A DNA stretch of 64,000 nucleotides from Alkalibacterium sp049389645 (GCF_049389645.1 NZ_CP186540.1:1984001-2048000), one strand, 5' to 3'. Counted from the first letter of the stretch, positions 44,037 to 54,043 are shown. Translations and numbers: made by a program. Notes: a model not told the origin generated them from the letters alone.

Positions 44037-45299
44037 ATGAACAAAAAATTATCCCTATTATTCAAAGGTAGTGCGACATTAGCCACGTTAAGTATACTTG
44101 GAGCATGTGCAGGCGATACCGCAGATACTGACACAGATACAGACTCAGATGCTTCAGTAGATGAATTATCTGTCTGGATCATGGGTGATGGTAACGAACA
44201 AGCGCAGGAAATTTTTGATACCTATACTGAAGAAACGGGTATTGATATCAATTTACAAAGTATTCCCTGGGCATCAGCACATGACAGACTATTAACAGCC
44301 GTCGCATCCGGAGATGGTCCTGATGTCGTTCAAATGGGCTCGTCTTTTATGGCAGAATTCACTGACGCTGGCGCACTAGCTGATTTGACAGAACATATCG
44401 AGGCAAGCGATTCACTGCAGGCTGAGAACTTCTATGAAGGTAATATCAATACAACACTCATCGATGATGCCTATTATGGTGTACCTTGGTATACGGAAAC
44501 ACGTGCCTTATACTATAGAACAGATTTACTGGAAGAAGTCGGCTATCCGGACGGACCAAACACTTGGGATGAATTGTCCGATGCAGCTATGCAATTATCT
44601 GAAAGAGGAGATGATATGTATGGTTTCGATATCAACTTCCAGGAACAGACCTTTGGTTTCATGTTTGCTAGACAAAACGGATCTGAAATCATAACTGAAG
44701 ACGGTCAGGCAGTGATCAATGAACCCGAATTTGTAGAAGCAATCGACTATCTTAAAGGTTTTGTCGACAATGGCTCTTCACCGAGTCAAGACCTGGGCTT
44801 AGAACTTTCTCAAACATTCGGTGGTGAAGGTGTAGTTCCGATGTTCATCAGTGGACCGTGGACAATGTCTAACATACAAAACGAAACAACTGATATTGAA
44901 GGCAAATGGTCAGTCAGAACGTTACCAGAAGGACCAGAAAACAACATGTCCAATACCGGCGGAGCTAACTTGTCTGTCTGGAGCAGTTCAGAGAATGTTG
45001 AAGAAGCCGTAAACTTGATCGAACATATGACAAGTACGGAAAGCCTGCTGACATACTATGAAAACACAAGTTCACTTCCAGCACGTACTGCAACCTGGGA
45101 AGAAGAACCTTTCCAAGACGAGTTGATCGAAGTATTCGGTGAACAGCTTGAAAGTTCAGAACACATGCCTGTAATCAAAGAATGGGATGCAATATCTCAA
45201 GGATATTTATCTACATTTGAATCGATCCTTATAGGTGGAGCAGATACACAAGAAGCACTTGATAGCTATAATGCAGAAGTACAAAGCATGTTAGACTAA
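44037..45299 (+). CDS. Sugar ABC transporter substrate-binding lipoprotein
   Basis: A 420-residue family 1 solute-binding protein. A signal peptide ends in the lipobox ILGAC (Cys24), followed by an acidic linker and the two-lobe binding domain. In the Listeria beta-1,2-glucan locus the equivalent protein binds sophoro-oligosaccharides; the same ligand is inferred here. AAGGAGG precedes the ATG. Two permease genes follow, behind a hairpin that probably keeps this gene at higher expression. Confidence 0.9.
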   Translation: MNKKLSLLFKGSATLATLSILGACAGDTADTDTDTDSDASVDELSVWIMGDGNEQAQEIFDTYTEETGIDINLQSIPWASAHDRLLTAVASGDGPDVVQMGSSFMAEFTDAGALADLTEHIEASDSLQAENFYEGNINTTLIDDAYYGVPWYTETRALYYRTDLLEEVGYPDGPNTWDELSDAAMQLSERGDDMYGFDINFQEQTFGFMFARQNGSEIITEDGQAVINEPEFVEAIDYLKGFVDNGSSPSQDLGLELSQTFGGEGVVPMFISGPWTMSNIQNETTDIEGKWSVRTLPEGPENNMSNTGGANLSVWSSSENVEEAVNLIEHMTSTESLLTYYENTSSLPARTATWEEEPFQDELIEVFGEQLESSEHMPVIKEWDAISQGYLSTFESILIGGADTQEALDSYNAEVQSMLD

Positions 45300-45308
45300 T
45301 AGAATTCA

Positions 45309-45350
45309 GGCTCAGGGAATTTAATACGTCATATTCTCTGAGTCTTTTTC
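45309..45350 (+). terminator. Intra-operon hairpin between SBP and permease genes
   Basis: A twelve-pair stem, GGCTCAGGGAAT with ATTCTCTGAGTC (two wobbles), is followed by TTTTTC. It probably acts as a partial terminator. Confidence 0.75.
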
Positions 45351-45370
45351 TTTAGAAAGGAAAATAATGT

Positions 45371-46252
45371 ATGAAAAGTAAAAAAGCACCCTATCTATTT
45401 CTTGCCCCTGCAATCTTTTTGTTGTTCGTCTTCTCAATTTTACCGATCTTTCTAGCGTTGTTTATCAGTTTCACTGATATGAGTTTGGCTGGTTTAGCTG
45501 ATTACTCAAGAATAAGTTTCGTAGGAATCGGAAATTATACCAAGATTTTAGACGATCAAGTATTTATAACTGCTATAAAAAATACACTCTTTTACGTTAC
45601 GATGGGTGTTCCTTTAGTCATTGTACTTTCAATGACCATTGCAATCTTGATCAAACTCGGAGAAAACCGTTATTTCTCGATGATGAGAGTGGTGTTTTAC
45701 TCACCTTCGATCACCAACATTGTTGCGGTAGCCCTGGTCTGGACATTCCTTTTCAACCCGAGCCAGAATATTGGTTTACTGAATCAGTTATTAGCTTTGG
45801 TTGGCTTAGGTCCCATTGGCTGGTTAACGAATACGGACATTTCTAAAATGTCTTTAATTATACTGGCAGTGTGGAGGGCCATCGGTATCAATATGCTGAT
45901 TTTCTCAGCCGCTTTACAAAGTATTCCGGATTCCATGTATGAAGCGGCACAGCTTGACGGAGCGAGCAGATGGCAGCAAATATGGAAAATAACGATCCCG
46001 CAATTGAAATTTTCAACCTTTTTCGTAGTTGTCACAACAATTATCGGTTGGTTGCAGTTCTTCGAAGAACCATTCGTCATGACCGATGGAGGCCCACTTA
46101 ACAGTACGATCAGTGTCGCACTCTTCATCTATAGAAATGGTTTCCAATTAAATAATTTCGGATATGCCGCAGCTGGATCGCTATTATTATTTGTTGCGAT
46201 CATCATTGCGACCATTGTACAATTACGTATCCAGAAAGTAGATACCAAATAG
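45371..46252 (+). CDS. Sugar ABC permease (MalF type), first importer
   Basis: A 293-residue membrane subunit with six helices. The ATPase-docking EAA loop reads EAAQLDGASRWQQIWKITIP. It pairs with the next gene to form the channel for the SBP encoded upstream. AAAGGAAAA is the ribosome binding site. No ATPase gene accompanies it. Confidence 0.93.
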   Translation: MKSKKAPYLFLAPAIFLLFVFSILPIFLALFISFTDMSLAGLADYSRISFVGIGNYTKILDDQVFITAIKNTLFYVTMGVPLVIVLSMTIAILIKLGENRYFSMMRVVFYSPSITNIVAVALVWTFLFNPSQNIGLLNQLLALVGLGPIGWLTNTDISKMSLIILAVWRAIGINMLIFSAALQSIPDSMYEAAQLDGASRWQQIWKITIPQLKFSTFFVVVTTIIGWLQFFEEPFVMTDGGPLNSTISVALFIYRNGFQLNNFGYAAAGSLLLFVAIIIATIVQLRIQKVDTK

Positions 46253-46273
46253 TAATCGGAAGAGGTAATCAAA

Positions 46274-47095
46274 ATGATTAATGTTGATAGAAAAACAAAA
46301 ATAGTAATAGGGATAGTTTTGGCAGTCTGGGGAGCTTTTACCATTATTCCATTTATCTGGATGATTCTTTCGGCATTCAAAACAAATGCTGAAATAGTCT
46401 CTCTGGAACAGAATGTATTCCCGGAACAGTGGACCTTTGATAACTTCAGGATCTTGTTTGAACGTCTGAATTTTGATGTCTATTTCATAAACACGGTCAT
46501 CATTACAGCGCTTAGTTTCATCGGTTTGTTTTTAAATGCGATGGCAGGCTTTGCCTTTGCTCACTACGATTTCAAAGGTAAAGAATTCCTGTTCATGCTC
46601 GTGTTGGCCACGATGATGATCCCTGGACAAGTTACCATGATCCCAGTTTATCTGATACTGAATGAGCTGAGTCTGACGAACACTTATCTTGGGATAGTCT
46701 TGCCTACACTGACAAGTGCGTTTGGCATATTCTTGTTCAGACAATTCTTCTCAAGTATTTCAGAAGAATTCTTTGAAGCAGCCAGGCTGGATGGCGCCAG
46801 TGAATTCTATGTATTCTTTAGAGTGGCACTGCCGCTTTCCAAACCCATCCTTGCTGTACAGGGGATCCTGACGTTTATTGGCGGTTGGAACTCGTTCTTA
46901 TGGCCTTTAATTATTGCAAACGATCAGAAATATTATACATTATCTGTCGGACTGCAGTTGCTACAGGGACAGCACGCATCAAACCATGCCCTGCAAATGG
47001 CGGGAGCAGCCTTCATGGTTATTCCGATCTTGATCATGTTCATTGTTCTCCAAAAATACATCTTGACTGGATTCAATATTTCTGGTGAAAAATGA
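46274..47095 (+). CDS. Sugar ABC permease (MalG type), first importer
   Basis: A 273-residue membrane subunit with six helices; EAA loop EAARLDGASEFYVFFRVALP. The C-terminal FNISGEK tail is typical of MalG-type subunits. GGAAGAGG precedes the ATG. It ends the operon, before a terminator shared in sequence with the one after the GH144 gene. Confidence 0.93.
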   Translation: MINVDRKTKIVIGIVLAVWGAFTIIPFIWMILSAFKTNAEIVSLEQNVFPEQWTFDNFRILFERLNFDVYFINTVIITALSFIGLFLNAMAGFAFAHYDFKGKEFLFMLVLATMMIPGQVTMIPVYLILNELSLTNTYLGIVLPTLTSAFGIFLFRQFFSSISEEFFEAARLDGASEFYVFFRVALPLSKPILAVQGILTFIGGWNSFLWPLIIANDQKYYTLSVGLQLLQGQHASNHALQMAGAAFMVIPILIMFIVLQKYILTGFNISGEK

Positions 47096-47152
47096 TTTGA
47101 ACTTGTTGATACTAAAGCGAATGAGCGAACAAAAAAATATTTTATAATGAAG

Positions 47153-47188
47153 AAAAACTCAGTAGAGCTAACTTTACTGAGTTTTTTT
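47153..47188 (+). terminator. Terminator of the first importer operon
   Basis: AAAAACTCAGTA pairs with TACTGAGTTTTT (plus a T-run) around a loop containing GAGCTAACT. Nearly the same sequence ends the second operon at 62384. Confidence 0.85.
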
Positions 47189-47279
47189 CAATAAAAGCAG
47201 GAGTGAAATGAACAAGCCACATGATCAGATGTGGACAACTTATCAAAGATACAAGTCTAAAATAGAAAAGGTGAATGAA

Positions 47280-48221
47280 TTGGTAGGGATACGTGATATC
47301 GCAAAAAAAGCAGAAGTATCTATCTCGACGGTGTCCTATGCTTTAAATGGCAGCCCGCGAGTAAGCGAGCCGACAAGACAAAGAATTTTAGCTATGGCTA
47401 ATGACATGAATTATATCCCTAATCTGGCCGGGCAAAACCTAAGAAGACAGAAAACAGATATTATTGCGGTCTATTTATCTTCTTATCAAGGGACCTTTTA
47501 TGGCGAATTACTGGAAGGCATGCATCAGAAAGCGGTGGAACTGGGACTGGAATTGATCATCTGCTCGGGGAAACGATCCCGTTTGTTCTTGCCGCAGCGT
47601 TTGATCGACGGCATCCTGGTATTGGACATGACATATGAAAATGAGGAATTATTGAAATATGCCGATCTCAGTTTTCCGATCGTCGTGCTCGACAGGAAGT
47701 TGACGCACGAGAAGATACGATCCGTTTTACTCGATAACAAAGCAGGCTCCAAAGAGGCGGTACAATCGCTGATTGACGAAAAAATCGACAAGCTCTGCAT
47801 CCTTTCCGGACCGGTACATAACCACGATAGTTCAGAACGTGTGGAGGCGGCAGTCGAAGTCGCAAAAGCCAATAATATCGAATGTGAAATCATCGAAGGC
47901 GATTTCACTGAAGCATCCGGATATCTGGCAGGAAAAGATATACAGTTTGAGTCGGGGAGGAATTACGGTGTTTTCGCCTTGAACGATGAAATGGCACTGG
48001 GGATACACAATTACTTGAGAGAAAAAAACTATCCTATCGGTAAAAACATCTTCATTAGAGGTTTCGATAAAAACCAGATCAGTCAATACCTTATGCCCCC
48101 CATTAAGAGTGTGTCGTATTCAAAATATAACTGGGGAGCTATGGCGTTGGAGTCTCTTCAAAAACTGATCAAAGAAGAAGACGTGGCAAATAAAACCGTA
48201 TCGACCTATTTTAAAATTTAA
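47280..48221 (+). CDS. LacI-family regulator, copy 1
   Basis: A DNA-binding repressor of 313 residues: an N-terminal LacI helix-turn-helix (IRDIAKKAEVSISTVSYAL) and a periplasmic-binding-like sugar domain. The start chosen is TTG at 47280 with AAGGTG before it, because the near-identical copy at 62750 begins at the same residue. An in-frame ATG at 47208 with AGGAG close by would add 24 residues and cannot be excluded. It probably binds the CGAAACGTTTCR palindromes before the GH3, SBP1 and SBP2 genes. Confidence 0.88.
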   Translation: MVGIRDIAKKAEVSISTVSYALNGSPRVSEPTRQRILAMANDMNYIPNLAGQNLRRQKTDIIAVYLSSYQGTFYGELLEGMHQKAVELGLELIICSGKRSRLFLPQRLIDGILVLDMTYENEELLKYADLSFPIVVLDRKLTHEKIRSVLLDNKAGSKEAVQSLIDEKIDKLCILSGPVHNHDSSERVEAAVEVAKANNIECEIIEGDFTEASGYLAGKDIQFESGRNYGVFALNDEMALGIHNYLREKNYPIGKNIFIRGFDKNQISQYLMPPIKSVSYSKYNWGAMALESLQKLIKEEDVANKTVSTYFKI

Positions 48222-48315
48222 CTCTTAAGGGAATCCCGACCGGACTGGGGGCAAATACAGTGAAGCATCTAATTTGTCCTTAACGTTTTCAAGATTTCAA
48301 AAGGAGATCGTATTG

Positions 48316-48356
48316 GCGCTATTCCGAGCATTTTTTTGTCGGATAGCGCTTTTTTA
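48316..48356 (+). terminator. Terminator of LacI copy 1
   Basis: GCGCTATTCCGA pairs with TCGGATAGCGC (one bulge), followed by six T. The rest of the gap to 48549 holds a CTAG-TGACAC/GTGTC-TAG inverted repeat near 48389-48412 and nothing else clear. Confidence 0.8.
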
Positions 48357-48549
48357 TTGTATTTAAAATACGCCGGGATTATACCTGGACTAGTTGACAC
48401 CTAATGTGTCTAGGACGAGGGGGGAAGTCGGTGAGTCTGTCGTGCTCGGCTCGATCTTGGGTTTTGAAAAATGAACGGCTTACTAATCGCTTTAATGAGC
48501 AAAAAAATTTAAATGTATTTATATATATATGATTATGTAGAAAAAGCAG

Positions 48550-48578
48550 TTGTAAACGCTTAATAATTAGTTTATAAT
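48550..48578 (+). promoter_or_regulatory. Promoter of the second (large) operon
   Basis: TTGTAA, a 17-base spacer and a perfect TATAAT, followed by an operator palindrome, the same layout as at 38311 and 43967. Confidence 0.75.
48551..48564 (+). promoter_or_regulatory. cre-like site (CcpA)
   Basis: TGTAAACGCTTAAT matches the cre consensus at 12 of 14 positions and overlaps the -35 box. Confidence 0.5.
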
Positions 48579-48586
48579 CAAGTTGT

Positions 48587-48598
48587 CGAAACGTTTCA
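48587..48598 (+). promoter_or_regulatory. LacI-type operator 3
   Basis: CGAAACGTTTCA lies eight bases after the -10 box, 24 bases before the start codon of the SBP2 gene. Confidence 0.75.
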
Positions 48599-48622
48599 AC
48601 AAAAAAAGGAGGAAGAGAAAAA

Positions 48623-50047
48623 ATGTTTAAAAAGAGTAAAGTCATGGTTGGTATTTCAAGCTTGATGTTAGGGAGTTTAGTGTTAGCTGCTTGTGGCGAT
48701 AATGGTGATACAGCAGAGGAAACCGGTAATGAAGGAGAGACAACTTCAGAAGAAACAACTTCGGGAGACAAAGTCACATTATCCTATGCAAACTGGAACC
48801 TCGGAACTGAAGGCGATGCGAATATCGAACGCATGATGATCGACGCGTTCAATGAATCTCAAGACGGGATCGAAGTTGTGATCGATGATACTGTGACGAC
48901 AGATGACTGGGACGGCTCATTATCTACAGCGGCTAGTGCCGGAGACTTACCCGATGTCTTCATGATGAACAACATCCCCACCAGTTATTCAAACGACTGG
49001 CTTTTGGATGTTTCCGATATCGCTGCAGCCGATGAAGAATTTGAAATGATTCCAGAAGCCATCAGAACAGCTTCCCAAATCGAAGGTCAAACGGTATCCA
49101 TTCCATTTGCCACTCACCTGATGGGGTATTACGTGAACAATGACATACTCAATGACCTGAACTTGCCTCTAGCAGAATATGGGGTCTCCATGGATGAATT
49201 CCTGGAAGGGATCAGATCATCCACGAATATCGATCAGGATATTGTTGGAATAGAAATAGCAGCTCAGATCGCTGACTGGTATCCAGGTTCCGTGAACGAA
49301 GAGTTGGGCTGGTTTACTTACAACGAACAAGAAGGCACATATTCACTGGACTCTCCGGAGATGGCTGAAGGAATCAACACAGCCCGTGACATCGCAGCAA
49401 ATGGCTACGCATATGTAAATATGTCCGAAGAAGACAAAGAACGAATGAGTGGCGGAGATTCAGGCGCAGCCTTCCGAAATGGTCAAATCACTTATTCATT
49501 TAATGGAACATGGATGAATCAATCGTTTACAACTGAAACAGACTTTGATTGGGACTTTATCGGCATACCCGGTGGCAACAACGTCATTGTAAATGACTTT
49601 ATCGGTATTGCTAAGAGCACAGAAAATGCTGAAGAAGCCTATGAGTTTGCCAAGTTTATGTCATTCGGTAAAGAAGGCTTTATGCAACGTGTAGCCTTTG
49701 TTGAAGAGAATGATTTTGGATTCAATACTCTACCGATCTCAACAGATCAGGAAATCTTGGACGCCTATTGGGAACAAGTGGATATCCCGGGAATCAAAGC
49801 AGCCTACGACGACTTAGACGGCGCAATGGTTGAAGGATTTAAAGTTGTACCTGGATATGTTAACTCAAGATTTGAAGCCACAACAGGTGTCTCAATTGGA
49901 GAAGAAGAAAATGCAACTATTGGTTATATTCTCGACCAAAGTGTTGCCGGCAATGTCAATTTCCAGGACTATGCATCACAGTTACAAGAGTTAGCTCAAC
50001 AAGCGCATGACGAAGCAGTCGAGGCAATGGGCATTTCTGAAGAATAA
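48623..50047 (+). CDS. Carbohydrate ABC transporter substrate-binding lipoprotein, second operon
   Basis: A 474-residue family 1 solute-binding protein with lipobox LAAC (Cys24) and a Glu/Thr-rich linker. The C-terminal half carries the usual aromatic-rich sugar cleft. AAAGGAGGAAG precedes the ATG. It begins an eight-gene transcription unit without internal terminators down to the GH144-like gene. Its sequence differs clearly from the first SBP, so it likely serves another size or form of the same sugar. Confidence 0.9.
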   Translation: MFKKSKVMVGISSLMLGSLVLAACGDNGDTAEETGNEGETTSEETTSGDKVTLSYANWNLGTEGDANIERMMIDAFNESQDGIEVVIDDTVTTDDWDGSLSTAASAGDLPDVFMMNNIPTSYSNDWLLDVSDIAAADEEFEMIPEAIRTASQIEGQTVSIPFATHLMGYYVNNDILNDLNLPLAEYGVSMDEFLEGIRSSTNIDQDIVGIEIAAQIADWYPGSVNEELGWFTYNEQEGTYSLDSPEMAEGINTARDIAANGYAYVNMSEEDKERMSGGDSGAAFRNGQITYSFNGTWMNQSFTTETDFDWDFIGIPGGNNVIVNDFIGIAKSTENAEEAYEFAKFMSFGKEGFMQRVAFVEENDFGFNTLPISTDQEILDAYWEQVDIPGIKAAYDDLDGAMVEGFKVVPGYVNSRFEATTGVSIGEEENATIGYILDQSVAGNVNFQDYASQLQELAQQAHDEAVEAMGISEE

Positions 50048-50079
50048 AATTAAAATGAGCGAATGAAAGGGAGATAATC

Positions 50080-53076
50080 TTGAAATCAGGAAAACTTAAA
50101 AAGTTGATAGGCTTCACCTCATTGTCAGCTGTTCTCACACTAAATATAACAGAATCACACGCCACAGAGAGTCAATCGGATGATAGTGAAGAATCAACTG
50201 AAACAAGTGAACTCTTGAATCAAGACTTCAAAAAAATTGTTGAAGATCCTTATCATGTCGTTTTAGTAGGTTGGGAAGACATAAGAAGAGATGATATCAA
50301 GTTTTCGGATAGCATCTCCCCAGCTTCTTTTACAGATTATGAGGACACACGTCTTCTTTCTGAAAGTGAATCAGAAGGATATGAGGACAATGTGTTGCGT
50401 TTTGCAGAAGATGATGAAGTTTCCTTTGAAGTAGAGGTCCAGGAAGAGGGCCTCTACCACATTGGAATGGATTATTACAGACTGAATGAAGGCTTGGTGA
50501 ATCCTGAACTGTCAGTGCAGGTGAATGACGAATTTCAGTATTTTGAAAGCAGACGAATCATAGCTCCAACTTATTGGGAAAATGAAAGCGATGATTTTGA
50601 AACAAACCGACATGGTAATCAGCTTGTCCCAAATCAAGTGGCCGTAAAAGAGTGGCATACCATGACATATAGAGATCCAAACAACGAACATGCAGACGGT
50701 TTGTTGTTTTACTTAGAAGCAGGGGCCAACACGATTACTTTATCTCATGCATCAGGTGAAATGCTGATAGGAGATATAAGGGTGTTCACGCCGACGCAAT
50801 TACAGACATACGCTGACTATATCAGTCAGTATAAAGATGAACAAGCAACAGAGACACTGGGAATTTACGAAGCTGAATACCCAAGCAGAAAAAACAGTTC
50901 ATATATCAGACCCATCGCACGTAAGGATATCAATGTATACCCCTACGACTCGACCACACAATTACTCAATACTTTTGGAGGCGATTCCTGGTCTGAAGGA
51001 GGTCAAAGCGTGACCTATGACATAGACGTTCCAGAAGAGGGACTCTATAACATCACACTTAAAACCCTTCAAAATCACAAACAAAATGTTCCGGTTTTTC
51101 GATCCGTTGAAATCAATGGAGAGATCCCGTTTGAGGAACTAAAGCATTACCGAATGGAACCGAGCAACGAATGGCTGAATCAGACCTTAGTAAATAACGA
51201 TGAGGAACCTTTTTCGTTTTATTTACAAGAGGGAACCAACACCCTTACACTAACGTCTGATATTACGCCGCTTACACCATTAGTAAATACCTTGAATGAA
51301 ATGTTGCAGGAAATCAATGCTCTGGGCTTAGCTATTTCCCGTTTGACCGGGAATCAGCCGGATAGAAATAGAGACTGGGTCATAAGTGATTATATCCCAG
51401 ATGCAGAAGACCGGTTTACTGACTGGATTCAAACGCTGGAGCAGTATTCAGATGAGTTGAGTACGCTTTACGGTAATAAGGAGGATGAGACGATAGATGA
51501 AGTATCATTGAACCTTCTTGTCCAGCGACTTGAATCATTGAAAGAAGAACCCAATGATTTACCGAACCGCTTGAGTGAATTATCTGAAGGCAGTAGTTCA
51601 GCTACTCAAATGATCGGTAATTTGATCAGCCAGCTTCAAGACACACCGCTTTTATTGGATCGTTTATACATTCATGGTGAACAGACTGAATTGCCGGCTG
51701 CCAATCAGGGTTTCTTTACCCGTATGGGCAGTAAAGTTAGTGAATTCTTTGCTTCATTTACCATGCAGACATTCGATGTTGAAGAAACAGATGATGACGT
51801 CCTGGAAGTATGGGTAGGACGAAGCCAACAATATGTTGAACTCATGCAGAACATGGTGGATGCCGGCTACACGACCGAAACGGGCCAAGAAGTCCGTTTG
51901 TCTGTTATGCCAAATGAACAAAAACTGATCCTGGCGAATTCATCCAACCAGCAGCCCGACGTTGCTCTAGGTGTCAGTGTAGGTCAACCGTGGGAACTCG
52001 CTGTCAGAGGAGCCGCTCTTGACCTCAGACAATTTGATGATTTTGAAGAATTCAGCACCAATTTTTCTCCAGGCGCATTCTTACCCATGATGATAGATGA
52101 TTCGGTATATGCAATGCCTGAGACACAGGATTTTTATGTACTGTTTTATCGCAGCGATATTATCGAACAATTAGACATTCCTGTTCCAGACACCTGGGAC
52201 GATGTCGTGAATGTTTTACCGGAACTGCAACGGTACGGAATGAATTTCTACGTCCCGCTCTCAGGAACGGCCGGAATAAAACCGTTCATGTTTACTGCAC
52301 CGTTTATTTATCAGTTTGGTGGAGAAATTTATGAAGAAGACGGCATGCGGACAGCCATTGATTCAGACGGGGCAGTTGACGGCATGCAATTCATGACAGA
52401 TCTGTACACCTTATATAGTTTGCCATTGCAAGTACCTAATTTTTATAACGCCTTTAGATATGGAGAACTACCAATTGGCATAGCCAACTTTCAAACCTAT
52501 GTCCAGCTATTGTCAGCAGCACCTGAAATCAGAAATTCTTGGACGATCGCACCGCATCCAGGTGTAATGCAAGAAGATGGTACGGTCAACCGGGCAACGC
52601 CTGGTTCAGCTCAAGGGGGCATGATCTTTGAGAAAAGTGACATGCAAGACGACTCTTGGGAATTTATGAAATGGTGGTTATCCGCAAACACGCAAACGGA
52701 ATTTGCGACCAACTTGCAGACCTTGTTTGGTCCAGAATATATGTGGCATACAGCAAATTTAAATGCCTTTGAAGAGTTGCCGTGGAATGAAGAACACAAA
52801 GACGTCATCTTGGAACAATGGGAACATCTGCAGGAAGTACCGAAAATCCCCGGGTCATATATGGTTGAACGTGAAATAAGCAATGCCTGGACCGGAACGG
52901 TATTTTACGGTGAGAATGTCCGTGCGTCGCTTGATTACAGCGTCATAACAGCGAACCGGGAAATTATCAGAAAGATGGAAGAATTCAATTATGTAGAAGA
53001 CGGTGAAATCATCAAACCTTACCGTGTACCCCAATTGGAAACAGTTGAAGAATGGATGATTCAAAATGTTGAATAG
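50080..53076 (+). CDS. Secreted 998-residue protein: two carbohydrate-binding-like modules fused to a solute-binding domain
   Basis: A Sec signal peptide (cleavage near SHA-TE, residue 30) without lipobox. Two beta-sandwich, CBM6/35-like modules follow (about 95-240 and 265-410), each with an EEGLY(H/N)I core and an LEAGANT(I)TL or LQEGTNTLTL strand. A helical spacer (about 410-570) leads to a family 1 solute-binding domain (about 573-970). The start is TTG with AAAGGGAG. The next permease gene overlaps its end by 11 bases. Fusion of glycan-binding modules to an SBP suggests capture of a large polymer or cyclic glucan; this is inference. Confidence 0.85.
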   Translation: MKSGKLKKLIGFTSLSAVLTLNITESHATESQSDDSEESTETSELLNQDFKKIVEDPYHVVLVGWEDIRRDDIKFSDSISPASFTDYEDTRLLSESESEGYEDNVLRFAEDDEVSFEVEVQEEGLYHIGMDYYRLNEGLVNPELSVQVNDEFQYFESRRIIAPTYWENESDDFETNRHGNQLVPNQVAVKEWHTMTYRDPNNEHADGLLFYLEAGANTITLSHASGEMLIGDIRVFTPTQLQTYADYISQYKDEQATETLGIYEAEYPSRKNSSYIRPIARKDINVYPYDSTTQLLNTFGGDSWSEGGQSVTYDIDVPEEGLYNITLKTLQNHKQNVPVFRSVEINGEIPFEELKHYRMEPSNEWLNQTLVNNDEEPFSFYLQEGTNTLTLTSDITPLTPLVNTLNEMLQEINALGLAISRLTGNQPDRNRDWVISDYIPDAEDRFTDWIQTLEQYSDELSTLYGNKEDETIDEVSLNLLVQRLESLKEEPNDLPNRLSELSEGSSSATQMIGNLISQLQDTPLLLDRLYIHGEQTELPAANQGFFTRMGSKVSEFFASFTMQTFDVEETDDDVLEVWVGRSQQYVELMQNMVDAGYTTETGQEVRLSVMPNEQKLILANSSNQQPDVALGVSVGQPWELAVRGAALDLRQFDDFEEFSTNFSPGAFLPMMIDDSVYAMPETQDFYVLFYRSDIIEQLDIPVPDTWDDVVNVLPELQRYGMNFYVPLSGTAGIKPFMFTAPFIYQFGGEIYEEDGMRTAIDSDGAVDGMQFMTDLYTLYSLPLQVPNFYNAFRYGELPIGIANFQTYVQLLSAAPEIRNSWTIAPHPGVMQEDGTVNRATPGSAQGGMIFEKSDMQDDSWEFMKWWLSANTQTEFATNLQTLFGPEYMWHTANLNAFEELPWNEEHKDVILEQWEHLQEVPKIPGSYMVEREISNAWTGTVFYGENVRASLDYSVITANREIIRKMEEFNYVEDGEIIKPYRVPQLETVEEWMIQNVE

Positions 53077-54043
53077 TGATGTAAAGCAAATAAAAAATCA
53101 TAGTACAGCTGATAAAGGGAAAATCGACTCAATGATTAAGAAAAATGCAAAACCAATAAAGAATAAAAGCGGATGGGGAACATTCCTGTTCCTTGCTCCT
53201 TACTTCTTGATGTTCTTTGTGTTTATTATCGTTCCGGTGATCATGGCAATGTTCTTGTCCTTCACTAACTTTGATTCCATACAATTTCCGACCTTTGCCG
53301 GATTAAGTAATTATGTCAACCTCTTGACGCAGGATGAAGTGTTTATGCAATATGTTTTACCCAATACTCTTAGGTTCTCACTCATTGTGGGACCAGGAGG
53401 GTATGCACTTTCTTTCATAGTCGCATGGATGCTGGCTCAGATCTCGCATAGACCGAGAACGATTCTAGCTTTGATCATGTACTCACCTTCGATGACTGCG
53501 GGTGTCGCCATGTCGGTACTCTGGACGATCATTTTTAGTGGCGATGCGAACGGCTATTTAAACAGCTGGCTTATTCGGTTCAATTTTGTCACCGAACCGA
53601 TTCAATTTCTCCAGTCGCCAGAACACCTGATGATGATCATGATCGTCGTTTCCCTTTGGAGCAGCATGGGCGTCGGCTTCTTAGCTATGTTGTCGGGAAT
53701 TTTAAACGTCAACCAGGAAGTGTATGAAGCAGCCTATCTTGACGGCTTATCCAGTCGTTTTCAAGAAATCATTTATATAACGATCCCGTCAATGAAACCG
53801 CAAATGTTATTCGGAGCAGTTATGGCGGTGGTCGGGGCGTTCCAAGGCGGAGCCATCGGGGTTGCCCTCTCAGGCTCCAATCCCACGCCGCAAAATGCAG
53901 GACAGTTGATGGTCAACCATATCGATGATTATGGTTTCATCCGGTATGAAATGGGCTATGCAGCCGCCATTTCGGTCCTGTTACTGTTGCTGATCTATTC
54001 ATTCTCTAAAGTTGCAACAAAATTATTCGGCGAGAAAAACTAA
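53066..54043 (+). CDS. Sugar ABC permease (MalF type), second operon, pair A
   Basis: A 325-residue six-helix permease subunit with an extra 35-residue charged N-terminus. The EAA loop reads EAAYLDGLSSRFQEIIYITIP. The ATG at 53066 overlaps the preceding gene by 11 bases, implying coupled translation; an in-frame ATG 22 codons later is possible. It pairs with the next gene. Confidence 0.92.
   Translation: MLNSDVKQIKNHSTADKGKIDSMIKKNAKPIKNKSGWGTFLFLAPYFLMFFVFIIVPVIMAMFLSFTNFDSIQFPTFAGLSNYVNLLTQDEVFMQYVLPNTLRFSLIVGPGGYALSFIVAWMLAQISHRPRTILALIMYSPSMTAGVAMSVLWTIIFSGDANGYLNSWLIRFNFVTEPIQFLQSPEHLMMIMIVVSLWSSMGVGFLAMLSGILNVNQEVYEAAYLDGLSSRFQEIIYITIPSMKPQMLFGAVMAVVGAFQGGAIGVALSGSNPTPQNAGQLMVNHIDDYGFIRYEMGYAAAISVLLLLLIYSFSKVATKLFGEKN

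Noticed and set aside
48305..48360. Tiny TTG-start frame with AAAGGAG ahead of it
   Set aside because: The frame is the LacI terminator hairpin itself and would encode only 17 residues.
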